Shown: piece by piece, positions 53,902 through 63,676 of the stretch
How the letters are laid out: the number at the start of each line of letters is the position of its first letter
Position numbering within the stretch: position 1 is the stretch's first letter
Assembly (NCBI GenBank): GCA_023091665.1
Contig: JALJCQ010000024.1
Coordinates: 496,001-560,000 of the forward strand
DNA length: 64,000 nt
Direction: 5' to 3'
Origin: Pythium myriotylum
Taxonomy: Eukaryota; Oomycota; Peronosporomycetes; Pythiales; Pythiaceae
Made by a program: the position numbers and the translations under genes
The notes under the pieces: model-generated
Databases searched by the model: none
What the model was told of the DNA's origin: nothing
The model's input: only the letters and a program-made list of their open reading frames with translations

Positions 53902-54015
53902 TTACAAGGTAGATTCGTCATCTGTTTTTTTGGTAGGTTCGCTACTCACTCGTTGGCGAGCGTTTTCACTTCTTGGCGAACGTTTCTGGATTTACTCATA
54001 TCTTGGCGAATTCTC
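53859..54015. repeat. Right terminal inverted repeat of MULE-type element
   Basis: 157 bp, partner of 53305-53460. Followed at 54016-54024 by the CTAGAAATC duplication. Confidence 0.92.
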
Positions 54016-54210
54016 CTAGAAATCGCCCCCCGCAACCTTCGCAGCCGAAAGGCAAGCACGCCACGCGGCGGCGGCGCTGTGGGTATGCACACACTTCGCA
54101 AGCCAAGGTGCGAGCGAGAGGCGGCGGCGAGAGAGTCTTGCTCTGCGACTTCGGTTTCGCATCGGAGGGGGGAGAACTTTCAGTGTCTTGATATACGTCT
54201 CAGTGTCACA

Positions 54211-54218
54211 GAAGTGGG
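54211..54218. repeat. 8-bp target-site duplication (left, Merlin element)
   Basis: GAAGTGGG just before the inverted repeat; the same eight bases recur at 57358-57365 after the right end. Confidence 0.85.
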
Positions 54219-54747
54219 GGCTCTACCGACTTACCAACCCGGTCGAGGTTACTATTATCCCGCTCACCAACATTGACACACCAACTGTGGCGCCTCGCGT
54301 TGCTCGGCACGGGATCTCTCAGCGACTGCACGCTGCTGCAATCCAAGTGATACACTGTGAGCTTGGTTAATCAAGCACTTGCTCGCGTACATTAATGTTT
54401 AACGAACATTCTTGTACGTCTGCTCCAAAGACCAAGAGCGAAATCCATTCGCAACGAACGAGGGCGCGTCAAAGTGGACTGTCATTGTTCAGATGTGTGT
54501 GTGTGGTGCGCCGAATTGTGTGTCCACGGCAGCGAACTAACACATCACAATTATTCCTTAATCCATCCGTAAATATTTGTTTGTGTTTGTTCCTGTCAAT
54601 TGCTCGCTTCATTACTTTTTCTTCCTATCACTCGAGTGTCCTCACATCTGCTTCGACCAATCTCTCTGACTACTCTGTTGATCGCTCAGGCTGTGCGTCT
54701 CCTTCTTCTCTCCTCCTTTTCACTCTTGCTCTCTTGTTCGCCCGCAG

Positions 54748-55062
54748 TATCTTCTCTTCTTCGATGGCGGGTCGAGAGGCAACCCGGGGCCGGGCGGTTC
54801 CGACTCCGTGGTCGTTCACGCGGACTCCATCGGGTTCGACCCTATGTTGGTCTGGAGCGCTGCCACGAGTCTCCACGCGGCTACCACCACCAACAATTTT
54901 GCTGAGTATAAAGGACTCTCTACAGGGCTTCAGGCGGCGGAGCGCCACCGGTGGGTTCCTCTCACCGTCATCGGCGACAGCCAACTTATTCTCCGGCGCA
55001 GTAGCGCCCCCCCCCCCCCCCCCCCTGCATATCTAAAGCTATCGTTGTTCACACTGATGTAG
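54748..55062 (+). pseudogene. Retroelement RNase H fragment
   Basis: The frame reads YLLFFDGGSRGNPGPGG then SVVVHADSIGFD and NNFAEYKGLSTGLQAAERH, LTVIGDSQLILRR. These are the first catalytic Asp region (FDGGSRGNPG), the Glu helix (AEY) and the GDS Asp of an RNase H domain as in oomycete retroelements. It begins after a possible splice acceptor (CCCGCAG), is interrupted by a poly-C tract at 55007-55025 and stops at 55062. No reverse transcriptase or integrase is near, so it is a stray piece inside the Merlin element. Confidence 0.65.
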
Positions 55063-55597
55063 ACTCCAACTTTCATCATCATCATCATCTCTTGTTCGCA
55101 TGCACTTCATATCTCCTTGTTGGTCACTATTTGACTGTATATGTCACAAAATCGAGCCAATCGTTTGATATTGACACGTCTGACGTTAATGGAGTAAAAG
55201 TGTCGTCATCGGTCACTATTAGACTGCGTTAAAGTATGAGCACTATGTCGAGGTCCGTCTTTGGGTTTTCCCCTGGCTCTCATCTCCGCTGAGAGAACTT
55301 TGAACCTGTGTTTCTTTTCAACGGTGCCGAATTTTACGAATCTAAAGGCATCTTCGGCATCCTCACGATGTCCTGCATTGACCAGTTGTGCAATCGTAGT
55401 AGGTTTTCGGCGATTCAAGTGGTCAAAATTGAGATTGGAAGATCTTCCTCGTCGAATCGATGAGAGGTTTGGGAAAACAGACGGTTATAAGGGTTAGGTT
55501 TCATCGTTTCCGGTTTTCTTTCACAAAGTTACTATAGATTCGCAAACTGTAATACTACATACTTGTATAAAACAATTAACTACGATATTCAATAGCT

Positions 55598-55912
55598 TTA
55601 GAGTGTATCCATCTGGTCTAAGTACTCGTCCTCGACAGTCTGAACGTGCTGATATGCAGAAACCCACGTACTGGAATCGATGGCTTCCACACCCTGGCGA
55701 ACCTTGACCTCGAGTTCCGCCATTGAAGAGGCCGGGTCCATCGCGATAGGGTTCTTGATGGCTGCCCAAATCAGTTCAATTGGCTGTAGCTCCGGGTGGT
55801 TGCGGAGCTGACTGTGTGACCTCTCCTTTTTTAATCTCAGCTGAGATGAGACGAGCCGTCGTGGGTTGGCCTTGTAAATTACGCAAAGTGATGACGACAG
55901 CGAAACTTTCAC
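55598..55912 (-). pseudogene. Tc1/mariner-like transposase, C-terminal fragment
   Basis: 104 codons on the minus strand, with HPELQPIELIWAAIKNPIA, the conserved last-acidic-residue region (N/HPELxPIExxWxxxK) of DDE/D transposases of the Tc1/mariner group, then a helical tail to a stop at 55598. The upstream catalytic part is missing. Lies inside the Merlin element. The region 55206-55418 on the same strand may be more debris but is not recognisable. Confidence 0.6.
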
Positions 55913-56074
55913 GGTAAATTTCTACGACTCCTTGAGCGGCCTCCTCGCAGCAACACGGGCGCGCACATCCCGCCCCTCGGGATCGCGTTTCTTGGCCGCC
56001 TCGGCCAAAAAATAGGCGTGTGCACGCAGAATCAGATTTTTTTCACCGTCGGAAAATGCTCACATGCTCTCGAA

Positions 56075-57248
56075 ATGGAGGGCACTTTCGAACTCGAACA
56101 ACAGCCCCGGAAAATGGACTCCTACGTGCCATCGGGATATGAGTACGACACTGCCGGCAGTGGTAATTTCACGCACCAGATAGTCATGAAAGTGTGTCAG
56201 GGTAGCGACGAGCTGCGAGTTGTCGAATACGCAATACTGATCGGCCTCATTCCACCCAAAGCGTTCTGTCCTAAGTGTGCTACCCCAATGATGTTGTACA
56301 GAAGAATGGACAAGGAGATCAACCAGTTCGGGTGGCGCTGTCATAAGCAACGGTGTGACAAGACGTTGAGTGTCCTCACTGGCACTGTCTTTGCTGGTGC
56401 GAAGATACCTCTCGCGACTCTGATCATGTTGTTGTTTTACTTCGCCAACGAAGAGCCAGCGAAGAAGGTGAAAGAGTACCTTAAGATCTCAGAGAAAGCG
56501 GTCACCAAATGGTTCGACGTCTGTCGTGAGTACTGTTCAAAAGAAATGCTGCGAATCGATATGAAGGTGTGTGTGCCTGCTATCACTACTAATGTTCGTT
56601 GTAGATAATGGTTTGTATCGTGGGTTGGAGGGCCTGGTCATGTCGTAGAGATCGATGAAACTTCGCTTGCGAAAAAGCAGAAGTATTATCGCAGCAAGAA
56701 GTATGTGGAGTTCTGGGTATTTGGTGGATTCGACAGAACGACAAAGAAGTGGTTTGCAGCCATCACGTTTGATGACCGCACGAAAGAGACTCTTTCAACT
56801 AAGATTGCTGAATGTATCTTGCCACAGTAAGTGAACCACTACTGCCGTGATAATGCTTATGATTTTCTTACTACTCTGACATGCTCGTAGCACTCACATT
56901 ATCAGTGACATGTTTGCCTCGTACGCATCGTCGAACAAGAAGCACACGCTCGCCAACAACAAGAAGCTAAAGCACTTGTCCTACATGCATACGTGGGTCA
57001 ACCATTCGAAGAACTTCAAGGATCCGGTCACCGGAGCTCACACCAGCGGCATAGAAGGTTGCTGGGAGGTCAAGCTGAAGTCGAAGATCAAGAAGATGCG
57101 AGGACTTCGCGGCGTGGATCACGCTGCTGCCATTGTGGATGAGTGTTTATGGCGGAGTTGGTTCTTCCACCCTGATGCTGTAGCCGAGAACAAGTTTGCG
57201 GGCATCGTTCAAGCCATCAAGCGACACCCACGAGCAAGTCCAAGTTGA
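56075..57248 (+). CDS. Merlin transposase (IS1595-like DDE), possibly frame-broken
   Basis: Proposed exons 56075-56566, 56605-56826 and 56891-57248. The N-terminal part has a zinc-ribbon-like CPKCATPMMLY...CHKQRC and a helix-turn-helix stretch. The catalytic DDE triad is visible in VVEIDETSLAKK, IISDMFASY and SGIEGCWEVKL. The second intron (64 nt, GTAAGT...GTAG, phase 2) is clean. At the first junction the 38-nt intron leaves the reading frame one base off near 56622: GTGGGTTGGAGGG would give the expected VGGGPGHVVEID-like sequence only if one T were absent. So either splicing differs (for example to 56631) or the gene is inactivated. Confidence 0.75.
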
Positions 57249-57365
57249 AGAGACCAAGACAGAGAACTATAGAGATCCACAAAGATCCGTAATATATCGT
57301 CACTGTTCGATTAAGTGCGAATTGATATATCAACCGGGGCGTTAAGTCGGTAGAGCCGAAGTGGG

Positions 57366-57819
57366 GTACTGGGGGCTGGCTGGGTGTCTTAGCTTGGTCT
57401 TGGGCGAGACTAGTCGAGGTTAGTTAGCTTGAGAGCAAATTCACTGTCAGAAGTGAGATTGACGTTAGAGTTTGTTTTCCTATTCTCTCTGTGGTCCTCT
57501 AGGGTGCTCTGTGCCTAGATGTCATCTGTCCTAGATACCTTACTTTCAGTATCCAAGGTTAGCTATGCCAACTAATATGTAAGCCCTCCTACAACATCTT
57601 GAATACAGTATGCATAGTCACTATGTCATCACCGATGTGTTACAGCCGGGCCCGCATCACCCATTCCTCTCAGGATGCTTTGACGCCACCTTAATCCGTC
57701 TAGGACAGATCGTAGTAACTTAGTTCCAGTATAATTTAATGAAACCAAATCAAGGTCGTTGTCTAACTCTTCTGACGCGAGCCATTCTTTTCTGGCTGCG
57801 TCACACTCGGTCACCGTCC
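57366..57819. other. Intergenic, nothing recognised
   Basis: 454 bp to the right of the Merlin element, containing the 3' continuation of the eIF3j-like fragment frame (to a stop at 57629) and a CAGT...AGTCACTATG piece near 57605 that resembles other ACTATT/AGTGAC ends in this region. Confidence 0.4.
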
Positions 57820-58218
57820 ACGTAAAATCATCATAGACGTTGTGACCACGGCCGCCAGCGACGCCGCCGAACTCGTCCATCTCGCCGAGGTCGCGCTCGA
57901 CGTTGGCGTAGCCCTGTTGTCCACTTGGTTTCGTCTTCTTCTCGGCTTTTGGTCTTGGCAGCCACAATCTTGTCGTTCTTGATGACGTTGGTGTTCGTCT
58001 TCAGGTCCTTCAGGTCGTCAGCCGTCACGTTCACCGAGCCCTGGACAGTTCGACGACAAAACGTGAGACCACTCAACCATAGCCACAGAATCTACCACCC
58101 TCCTCGATTTCTCACGCTCCATGTAACGGTCCACGACCGTACACAGCACCTGCGCTTGAGGAAGCGTGAGCAGCCGCTCCGAGTCGACCCCTGTCGACGA
58201 GCGCCAAGGACTTGGCAA
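57820..58218 (-). pseudogene. Gene fragment resembling the C terminus of eIF3 subunit J
   Basis: Minus strand. Exon piece 58218-58099 (ending DRYMEREKSRR), an intact 58-nt GT-AG intron 58098-58041, then GSVNVTADDLKDLKTNTNVI, KNDKIVAAKTK. The frame shifts at an A run (57947-57950, four A where three keep frame) and continues AEKKTKPSGQQGYANVE, FGGVAGGRGHNVYDDF. The DLK...N.KI...AEKK helix and the Gly/Tyr-rich DDF ending resemble eIF3j. No upstream part of that protein is present. The retained intron argues for a DNA-level duplicate rather than a retrocopy. The identification is tentative. Confidence 0.4.
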
Positions 58219-58239
58219 AAGGCGAACTGTCTGTATTTA

Positions 58240-58360
58240 GATTATTCCCCTGGGGAATAATCCCCCTATACCTGATATCCCCGGTATCTAATACCCCGGG
58301 ATATCACCTACTGAATCTAATAAAAGAGAGTCACTACTTAGGGTAACTTTTCCCCTAAGT
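58240..58360. repeat. Cluster of three hairpins
   Basis: 58240-58262: GATTATTCCCC, T, and its exact complement. 58274-58305: GATATCCCCGGTAT paired with ATACCCCGGGATATC across a 3-nt loop, one base of asymmetry. 58336-58360: ACTTAGGG, 9-nt loop, CCCTAAGT. All lie within 121 bp, downstream of nothing recognisable. Confidence 0.85.
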
Positions 58361-58699
58361 GGACCACACACGTTATGTACCTACACAACCTAACCTACTT
58401 GTGTAAACTTGTACCCCGTTACACTCCAACTACATCTTGCCCGCCATTCGGAGAGAGAGGTATACACTTCCTGGGCCAAACTGGGAACTGGCGGGGTCCA
58501 AAATGGAAATTTTAACAGGACCGGTTTTTGTAGGTAGGTCGGTCGGAAAATTTTTGTTATTTCTATTTTTCCTACGCAAATGAGAACTTGAGGATCAGCT
58601 TGCCCCCAATCACGTTCAAACAATAGAAGATAGAAGCGCCCGCATTGGCCAAAAACCGCTTGAGTTGTGGAGCAGCAAAATTACGGTGGATGTCATAAA

Positions 58700-59560
58700 A
58701 CATTCACTGTACCACTGTTCTAATGCATGTTCTATACACCTTCACTTCTGATTTGTATATGCTATTTACGAATCGTTGACCGAGAACGATGATGAAAGTC
58801 TTCCCGATCGGCTCGAGGCCTCCATCACGACATGGGACCACAATGTTCTCAAACGCTTGTCTAAAAGGTCGTTGAGTGGAAGTCGGCTGTTGCCAAGCAG
58901 CCCAAAGCCTATGACCAACTACGCCAAGCATCTACTGCGTTCAAGGCATGTTTGAAACTACTCGATATATGCACTTGCATTGGTGTGTATGTTGGCTATG
59001 ACACTCTAACAGTTTATCTGTAGCGCTACGCGAACAGCTAGGAAGACCGATCGAATAGTCTGAGCCAGAAGACCCTATGCCCACTATAACGATACCTGAA
59101 AGATCGATTTTTGCCCCACTCCAAAAGCATTCGGAGCTTCTCATTGCCGTATCCCGCATTGTGAGTTGTGAAAATGCTAACGATGTATGCTATCTGACGT
59201 TTATTTTCTGTGTGCAGTTGTGAAATGTGGCAAGCCAGATGATGAGACACATTTTCTTTACTAGCAAATGGCCGAAGAAAATGCTGCTGTGTTGCCATGT
59301 TGACAAATTGGGGCACAAAACTGAAGAGTTTGGTGTCGATAGGTCCGTTGTATTCGACGTATGCAGAGGTGACCGTGTTCACCCAACGGCTCAACGCTCT
59401 TTGCGAATCGTTGACGGAGAACGATGATGAAAGTCATCGCCGTCGGCTCGAGCATCTCTTCGCTCTTTGTGTGGGCGAAGAGTCTCACTCTCAGCCGAGA
59501 CCAGGCAAGCCCCATCCAAGTCTCAGGCAATTTAGAAGAGGTTCGAACAAGTAGATTCGC
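58700..59560 (+). pseudogene. Degenerate intron-containing gene remnants, unknown
   Basis: Broken plus-strand coding with protein-like pieces: ESLTENDDES at both 58770 and 59404, TITIPERSIFAPLQKHSELL near 59080, a splice-like GTGAGT...GTGCAG stretch 59160-59218, and VASQMMRHIFFTSKWPKKML near 59223. Stops separate the pieces. A 50-bp stretch at 58769-58818 recurs at 59404-59452 with a few changes, so at least two copies of the same repeat are involved. Family unknown. Confidence 0.4.
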
Positions 59561-60049
59561 ATACTGAGATTGCGCACATACTGCGCGGAGTCAACGGTTC
59601 TCCGGGTCTCATCCTCCTTCAACCTTCAACGTCATCAGCTATGAATATATTTGAGCTTATCACTCGAAATCAGCGTGTGTAAGGGTTCGAGCAGGCGACA
59701 CAGGGTAAAATCCAAAATATTCGAGGCTGGCCATCACATTCCGACTGCGGATGTTTGGCACGTTGCTTGTCGACACGAACCGTCGAAGCTCGAACTCCCA
59801 CCGTTGCTTCGGGAATCGATGCCTGAGTTCGCCCTTCATCCTTCGCACGGCGTGAGGGGTTATCAAGCGTGCTGGATGCCCTCATCGCGAATGCGATAGA
59901 GGAGTCCGTGGAATGCCGTCGTAAGCGTCTTCCTCAGTTGGAGGGCATTCACAAAGACCAACCTCGAGTGTAGCTTGTAGCTGCTGTTATCATGATGTCG
60001 TGCATTGGGGGTAGGTTATCGTGATATCGTGCTTTTTTTTTTTTTTTTT

Positions 60050-60092
<43 letters not shown>

Positions 60093-60230
60093 CGAGCTGT
60101 CTGGTCTGGTCTTTGTCTGTGTGATCTACACCAAGCTACCAACTGACGAGTCTCGTCAGCACAAATACCGGTTTTGACATAAGTTTTTGATGCGCAATAA
60201 GATTTGGATCTGTCGTCGGCTCATGGGTCT
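59561..60230. other. Intergenic with homopolymer tract
   Basis: 670 bp without recognisable genes, containing the T27-G32 tract listed separately. Short frames near 59651-59899 show no domain. Confidence 0.5.
60033..60091. repeat. T27-G32 homopolymer tract
   Basis: 27 T (60033-60059) directly followed by 32 G (60060-60091). Confidence 0.9.
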
Positions 60231-60923
60231 TCAAGCGGGACCAATCGTTTTGTGAACTCTCAGCCATTCCCCCCTTTCCCTTGCATTTCCGTAGTATCTG
60301 AAGGCTCTGGCAACCGGTTTGCCTACCAAATCAGACAGCAGCAGAGCGTGAGCAGTTAGTTTGGCAAGTGTTTCCCGGCTCCCAGCCCTACCCCCCTGCT
60401 GCTGCATGTACAGGTGCACGTGCGGCGGAATTCCCGTTTGATGCATCCGCGAGTCCTCGCCCGTGTTGAGCTTTGCTGTGAGGTCGGCCAGTGCTGCAGG
60501 ATTACACCAGAGGAGCGACGACCGGAACGGGTGCGTTCTAGGTAGTTGAGCAAGCAAATAGTTCGTGTGCTTCACGAGAGATGCCAAGCAAAGTTGGAGG
60601 ATAGGATAGAGCTGTGAAGAGCTGCCGATTCCTGGGAACGTGCTCTCGATTGCATTTTGGACGGCAGGATCATGAGGTTTCGAAAAATGCGGCGGTCGAA
60701 CAGCAAATTCGTGGCTGTTGATTGGCAAACCGGCAACTACACGACCAAGATACTGGTTGCCTGCAGCTTCGTATCTAAAGTAGCGATCCTGCGCTAGGGA
60801 AGTTAACGGAATGGTACAATTCGGAACGTCCCTAACTCCCGAAAGTTTTCCGAACTGTTCCGAACTGTCCCGAACTGTCCGAAAGGTCCAAAAGTTCTGA
60901 TTGGTTCCTTCCACTGCAAGCAT
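60231..60923 (-). CDS. Hypothetical, probably mobile-element-associated
   Basis: 230 aa if started at the only early ATG (60923); the frame continues open to a GTG at 60989. Readable blocks include RYFRYEAAGNQYLGRVVAGL, EFAVRPPHF, NAIESTFPGI, LQLCLASLVKHTNYLLAQL, and GIPPHVHLYM. This looks like a repetitive protein type I associate with oomycete genomes, but I cannot name the element. The first 40 codons overlap 11-bp TCCGAACTGT repeats (60849-60885). Divergent from the hAT transposase, about 105 bp between starts. Confidence 0.4.
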   Translation of the reverse strand: MLAVEGTNQNFWTFRTVRDSSEQFGKLSGVRDVPNCTIPLTSLAQDRYFRYEAAGNQYLGRVVAGLPINSHEFAVRPPHFSKPHDPAVQNAIESTFPGIGSSSQLYPILQLCLASLVKHTNYLLAQLPRTHPFRSSLLWCNPAALADLTAKLNTGEDSRMHQTGIPPHVHLYMQQQGGRAGSRETLAKLTAHALLLSDLVGKPVARAFRYYGNARERGEWLRVHKTIGPA

Positions 60924-60932
60924 CCAATCAGA
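60896..60932. promoter_or_regulatory. Inverted CCAATCAGA pair
   Basis: TCTGATTGG at 60896-60904 and CCAATCAGA at 60924-60932, 19 bp apart, between the minus-strand ORF and the hAT start. The same 9-mer occurs three times before the M17 aminopeptidase. Confidence 0.5.
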
Positions 60933-61028
60933 AGCCACGATGATGAAGGGGACTTTTGACGACCTCACATATTGGCTCCCTTTCCACACACAGAACGTTG
61001 GCTCGAGGCGCCGATCTTGCCAACGACG

Positions 61029-63483
61029 ATGGCAAATGCAGAGAGTGATGGCGCTGAGATTCTCGTTGCGCTGGGAAGCCCACGCTCTGACACCTCAAAC
61101 CCGCCACCAGCCGTGGCTCCGATTCAGCGAGCTTTGAGTTTTGAATCAGAGATACTAGGCGAGAGTAGTCGACATACGGGGGATTTCCCGCACCAGAGGC
61201 GCCACAGTGAGGCACATGCGGTTCTTAGCACCGAACATGGTACTATCATGGATCACGATGCGCCAAAAATAACCATCTACTCACGTGTCTGCTGACTCTG
61301 TAGGACACGGGCGACCGATTTCTTCAAAGAGAGCCGCATCCGCCTCCCCGACCCGTGAGCCTACAGAGCTGAGGCCACGAAAGCCGCCGCTGGTCCCGCG
61401 CGAAGGCATCGCGATGCCGCACCAACATCATCGAGATGTAACGCCGCGTGCCTCATCGCGTTTATCCGCAGCAAAGCCGCGCTGCGCTTCTCCTGCGACA
61501 CCTCCAAACGCGAGGCCAACTGTAACTAGGCGTACGCCGCCGCGAAACCTATCTAGTGAGGATCGCGCTCCGTCGGTAAAGACAAGACGACCACCGAGCG
61601 AGGTGTGGCTACATTTTTACGAAGATGTATCGAATCAGAAGAAGACGGCTGTGTGCAAATACTGCTCTCATCGAGTTAATAACCCCAAGCCTGCAACGAA
61701 TCTGATCCCCCACTTGTTGCGCCACTGCAAAATGGTTTCTGCAGACGTAAAAACGGATCTGATCCAGTCTACGAGTGACAATGTACCATCGACTCAAGCC
61801 GATTTCCCATCAATATCAGTAGAACCTGACGCGGAACCAAATCCTGTTCAAGTTGACCAAGAAACTTTCAACTTAATGTTGGTTCAGCTCGTTGTAATCT
61901 GCGCTCTTCCATTTGCAATTCTTGACTCCAAGTTTTCTCGAAATTTCATTTCGATACTAGCTCCTCATCTGTCGGTTCCGCCCCGCCAGTATTTCACAAA
62001 ATCTGTGTTAGAAGATGTTGAAAAAGACATTCGACAACAAGTGATCAAACGGATCAACAAACAGAAATTCGTCTCTGTCGTCACGGTTGGTTGGACGGAC
62101 CCTAACGGCGCCAAAATTGTCAACTTCATGGTAGTGGCTCCTGAAATGCCATCGCTATTTTGGAAATCATGCGCTACAGGGGCTGATGAGCAATCCGGGG
62201 AGAAAATTGCGCAACTTATTAAATCCGTGATTGACGACATTCACAGTGTGACCACAGCTCGTGTTGTTGGTATAGTGACAGACAACGCCAGTAACATGTT
62301 GGATTCCTGGCAAAACCTCAAGTACTCTCTCTCCAAATTGGCAATTGTTGGAGGTGGCTGTGCTGCCCACGTATTAAATTTGCTGATGAAGGACCTATTT
62401 CATCACAAAGCGCTAAAACAAGTGTCATCGAATGCTTTCGCCGTCACACGGTTTGTCCGCGATCATTTGGCGCTGCTCGACACTTTCCGAAGCATCCTCG
62501 AGTCGAGCCGTGCCTCCGGGCACAAACGAAGTGGTCTCACTCTCCCGGTGCCTACACGGTGGCACTCTGTGTTCAACTGTTTAGAAAATGTTTTCAACAA
62601 TCGCGACGTCTTCGAAGAAATTTATATGGGGCCACATCATAGCGACTTGCTCAAAAGGTATCGACGGTCGAAAGCGTCCCGTGAGAAACTTGACTTTATG
62701 ATATCGTTGGTCGAGGATCCAGAGTTTTGGGAGCAATTGCGTATTACTATTCGCCTCATTCGGCCAATCCAGAAAGCTTTAGGCGAGCTCGAATCCGACA
62801 CTCAATATGCCTCGAGTGTCTACAAATGGTTTCGCTATCTTCGAAACCACGAGTACTTTCGTGCGCGACCAAATGCTACTGCACCAACCGCTGACACCGT
62901 GGCATCGTCTGAAAATGCTGTTGAAGAGTCAGATGAGCCGCCGGATGCCGCTAACTACAAGCCATTCACGACGGTAGGGCCAGGTGTGCTCGAGAAGCTC
63001 TTCCGCGACAAGATTCAAGAGCGCTGGGGGTACGTGCACACCAGCGCCATGGGGATTGCCTTTTTCCTGGATCCACGAGCAAGTCATGACGACTTCGAAC
63101 CTGGCGACGAGAGAAAAACTCGCGAGGCTGCTATTAGGTTCGCCTTGGAAGCTCAACTCGTCAGCAACGACGAGATCCCAAAGCTGACGTCCGAGCTCTT
63201 TGAATATGCCCGCGTGAAAAGTGGCGAGACAGGTTTGGCGCAGACAAGCCCAAAAACGTATTGGGAATCGGTCCGCCGAGAATTCCCTATTTTGGGAAGA
63301 GTCGCTGATGTCGTCTTTGCCATACCGCCATCATCCGCGGCGAGCGAGCGAGCATGGAGTATCTTCAACCATGTCCACACCAAAAAGCGAAACCGCCTTG
63401 GTGTGGACAAGGTGGAGCTACTCATCTTCATTTATATCAACTATGGAGCATTAAAGGGAGACATCGATCTTGCTCGACACTAA
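61029..63483 (+). CDS. hAT-family transposase with BED zinc finger, two exons
   Basis: Exon 1 is 61029-61239 and exon 2 is 61304-63483, with a 64-nt intron (GTACTA...GTAG with a GCTGAC branch-like site, phase 1), giving 796 aa with no stop. The exon 2 frame has no usable ATG before its conserved part, which supports the splice. A BED-type finger lies near residue 190 (CKYCSHRV...HLLRHCK). hAT hallmarks follow: VGWTDPNGAKIVNF, GIVTDNASNM, CAAHVLNLLMKDL, PVPTRWHSVFN, and the C-terminal dimerisation block (PPSSAASERAWSIFNHVHTKKRNRL). The catalytic Asp and Glu regions appear intact. I could not identify the terminal repeats. Confidence 0.88.
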
Positions 63484-63676
63484 TCACATCCTGAGAGTGA
63501 CGAGTCAATCAAAGATCAACCCTTCTCAAGCGCGTCGTAGGTAACACTTGAATATGTAACATTGTACGTTGTATATCACCACCGTATTCGAAATCACACG
63601 TAAGAGAAGACCAAGTTGCGTTGACTTTAGGTTGCATTTGCTGCCGGGGATGTGACGATGCTCGGCGGCAATCGCC

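Larger units (their letters stand above)
53305..54015. mobile_element. MULE-type DNA transposon, non-autonomous, 711 bp
   Basis: Terminal inverted repeats 53305-53460 (156 bp) and 53859-54015 (157 bp) match at nearly every position, both beginning GAGAATTCGCCAAGAT from the outside. They are bounded by a perfect 9-bp duplication CTAGAAATC. Long inverted repeats plus a 9-bp duplication define Mutator-like elements. A 20-bp segment (TACTATATTTACACCTTGCA) is duplicated just inside the right repeat. The interior of about 400 bp encodes only a short N-terminal-like ORF, so the element would depend on a transposase supplied elsewhere. Confidence 0.92.
54219..57357. mobile_element. Merlin-superfamily DNA transposon, 3139 bp, with nested fragments
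   Basis: Ends are inverted: GGCTCTACCGACTTA at 54219 and its reverse complement ending at 57357, extending to about 28 bp with five mismatches. The flanks carry a perfect 8-bp duplication GAAGTGGG. The transposase gene near the right end (56075-57248) is of the IS1595/ISXO2-related DDE type, which defines Merlin; that superfamily makes 8-9 bp duplications, so all three lines agree. The left 1.8 kb holds an RNase H fragment, a 19-base C tract (55007-55025) and the end of a Tc1/mariner-like transposase, presumably inserted or captured. Confidence 0.85.

Noticed and set aside
55122..55560. Tc1/mariner terminal repeats suggested by repeated ACTATTxGACTG/ACTG-TA pieces
   Set aside because: Similar tails occur near 55123, 55211 and 55550, but I could not pair any with an inverted partner and TA duplication, so no element boundaries are claimed.
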